Source: CAYJRR01 sp964372275 [NCBI: uncultured bacterium]
GTDB taxonomy: Bacteria > CAYJRR01
Reading direction: 5' to 3'
Assembly: GCA_964372275.1 (NCBI GenBank)
Contig: CAYJRR010000004.1
Span: forward strand, 72,103 to 88,847
DNA: 16,745 nucleotides
How positions within the stretch are numbered: position 1 is the stretch's first letter; each line of letters opens with the position of its first letter. The translations under genes and the position numbers were made by a program. Shown here in pieces: positions 15,788 to 16,745 of this stretch. The notes beneath the pieces were generated by a model. That model saw nothing but the letters and a program-made list of their open reading frames with translations, made no database searches and had not been told where the DNA came from.

Positions 15788-16522
15788 TCAGGTCCTCTCG
15801 TCCGGTTCCGCGGTCAACGCCAGGAACACCGACTCGAGATCCCCCCTCGTCCGCGCCTTCTCCCGCAGCTCCTCGACGGTGCCCACCGCGACGATCTCTC
15901 CACGAGAAAGGATCCCCACCCGGTCGCACAGCTCCTCGGCGACGCTCAAGCTGTGCGTCGAGAGGAAGACGGTCCGGTTCTGGGCCGCGACCGAGCGGAA
16001 GATCTCCTTCACCAGGCGCGCGCCGCGCGGGTCGAGGCCGACCATCGGCTCGTCGACGACCAACACCTTCGGATCGTGCACCAACGCCCCGGCCATGATC
16101 AGGCGCTGCTTCATCCCGTGGCTGTAGCCCTCGACCAGCTCGTCCCCCCAGCGCGAAAGACCGAAGCGCTCGAGCAACGCCTCGGCCGCGGGCCCGCCCG
16201 TCGCGGGCGCGACGCCGTAGATCCCGCAGAGGAAGCGCAGGTACTCCCGTCCGGTCAGCTTCTCGTAGAGGTACGGGCGGTCGGGGATCAGTCCCAGGAT
16301 CGACTTGGCCGCGATCGGCTCGGAGACGATGCTCCAGCCGTTCAGCCAGGCGTTCCCGCCGGTCGGCTTGATCAGCCCAGCCATCATCCGGATCGTGGTC
16401 GTCTTCCCGGCGCCGTTGGGACCCAGGAATCCGAAGATCTCTCCGTCCGCGATCTCGAGCGAGATCCCCTTCACCGCGTCGAACGAACCGTATCGCTTGC
16501 GCAGGTCGAGCAGTCGGATCAA
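15788..16522 (-). CDS. ABC transporter ATP-binding protein (exporter type)
   Basis: A 244-residue ATPase that powers the export permease downstream. All motifs are present: Walker A GPNGAGKTT (34-42), a Q-loop-like region near 78-88, signature YSHGMKQR (133-140), Walker B VLVVDEP (153-159) with catalytic E158, D-loop GLDP (162-165) and H-loop STHS with H190. The signature YSHGMKQR is the variant common in drug, Na+ and polymer exporters of the CcmA class. The start is TTG at 16522, supported by GGAGG seven bases upstream and by a 4-base overlap (TTGA) with the stop of the preceding transglutaminase-like frame. The next gene is the membrane subunit, but a 164-base spacer with inverted heptamer arrays lies between them, unusual for an ATPase-permease pair. 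Confidence 0.94.
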   Translation of the reverse strand: MIRLLDLRKRYGSFDAVKGISLEIADGEIFGFLGPNGAGKTTTIRMMAGLIKPTGGNAWLNGWSIVSEPIAAKSILGLIPDRPYLYEKLTGREYLRFLCGIYGVAPATGGPAAEALLERFGLSRWGDELVEGYSHGMKQRLIMAGALVHDPKVLVVDEPMVGLDPRGARLVKEIFRSVAAQNRTVFLSTHSLSVAEELCDRVGILSRGEIVAVGTVEELREKARTRGDLESVFLALTAEPDERT

Positions 16523-16745
16523 CGAGAGGCCTCCACCGGCAGCGCGTCGACCGAAAGCCGCCCCATCAGCTTCAACAGGTCGACCTGCCGATCGAGACCG
16601 CCGACCTGGAAGCGCACGTGGCCCGGATCGGCGGGGAACTGGCCGAGAGTCGGCTCGACAGGATACCAGCCTTCCGACCTGTCGGCCCCCTACCCGGCGG
16701 GTCCGCGCGACGCCGCGCCCGACCGGCCGAGGAACACCTCGGGCC
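16519..16745 (-). pseudogene. Transglutaminase-like protein, C-terminal part, interrupted by an in-frame TAG (runs off right edge)
   Basis: Read leftward from the edge, the frame gives xGG (possibly Trp) then PEVFLGRSGAASRGPAG, a TAG stop at 16692-16690, and then continues for 56 codons to TGA (16521-16519). The second part starts GADRSEGWYPVEPTLGQFPAD and ends VDALPVEASR. Transglutaminase-like domains end with a pattern like HAW-x-EV-[YF]-L ... W-x-PVDPTLGQ, so both parts look like one domain split by the stop. The usual catalytic Asp position holds Glu here (PVEPTLG). There is no ATG or credible start for the second part with a ribosome site. The TGA overlaps the ATPase start. This may be a true nonsense mutation, a sequencing error near the GGGGG run, or readthrough. 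An alternative is that the upstream gene simply ends at TAG. Only about 70 codons are visible, so the assignment is moderate. Confidence 0.55.

Noticed and set aside
16690-16692. TAG decoded as pyrrolysine in the transglutaminase-like frame
   Set aside because: Nothing in the window supports pyrrolysine use, and the residue would fall in a variable loop rather than at an active site.
1-16745. tRNA or rRNA genes, insertion sequences, attachment sites or replication origin
   Set aside because: I saw no clover-leaf sequences, rRNA landmarks, transposase or integrase motifs, or clusters of DnaA boxes on either strand.

Overview
The window is very GC-rich (by eye about 70%) and comes from a Gram-negative bacterium. 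It encodes outer-membrane beta-barrel proteins, several lipoproteins, a Tat-exported molybdoenzyme and peptidoglycan hydrolases with a LysM domain. The mix of a MopE-type metal-binding motif, a repeat lipoprotein, an IorAB-type oxidoreductase and an ABC exporter beside a transglutaminase-like protein recalls uncultured Acidobacteriota, Myxococcota and related lineages. The sequence alone does not fix the phylum. Coding density is high, neighbouring genes often overlap by 4 nt, and no gene-free stretch exceeds 300 bases.

Left part (1-6968). A family-5 solute-binding lipoprotein runs leftward off the edge. It is divergent from a wall-remodelling pair: a DacB/PBP4-type D,D-peptidase and an MltD-like lytic transglycosylase, overlapping by 4 nt. 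Next, behind its own promoter, is a 709-residue lipoprotein of no family I recognise. Its C-terminal two thirds repeat an Asp-Gly-Gly-x-Asp-x-Tyr turn about every 27 residues. It overlaps moaB (molybdenum cofactor synthesis) by 4 nt.

Middle (7036-11952). A PHP-family phosphoesterase is followed by a two-gene IorAB-type molybdenum hydroxylase: a [2Fe-2S] subunit and a Tat-exported molybdopterin subunit. Two tandem small outer-membrane beta-barrel proteins come next. The nearby moaB probably supplies part of the cofactor pathway for the molybdoenzyme.

Right part (12073-16745). A small exported protein with a MopE-type metal-binding segment precedes a multicopper oxidase lipoprotein that has its own well-formed promoter. 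Converging on this with a 1-bp gap is a leftward ABC exporter operon: transglutaminase-like gene fragment, ATPase, permease. The ATPase and permease are separated by a 164-bp spacer holding two inverted arrays of AT-rich 7-bp repeats. The only start codon I can find for the permease lies inside one array. The transglutaminase-like fragment at the right edge is interrupted by an in-frame TAG.

Most notable: the 27-residue repeat lipoprotein, the inverted heptamer arrays inside the ABC operon, the interrupted transglutaminase reading frame, and a shared TTGAC-N17/18-TAG promoter pattern with possible leaderless starts.
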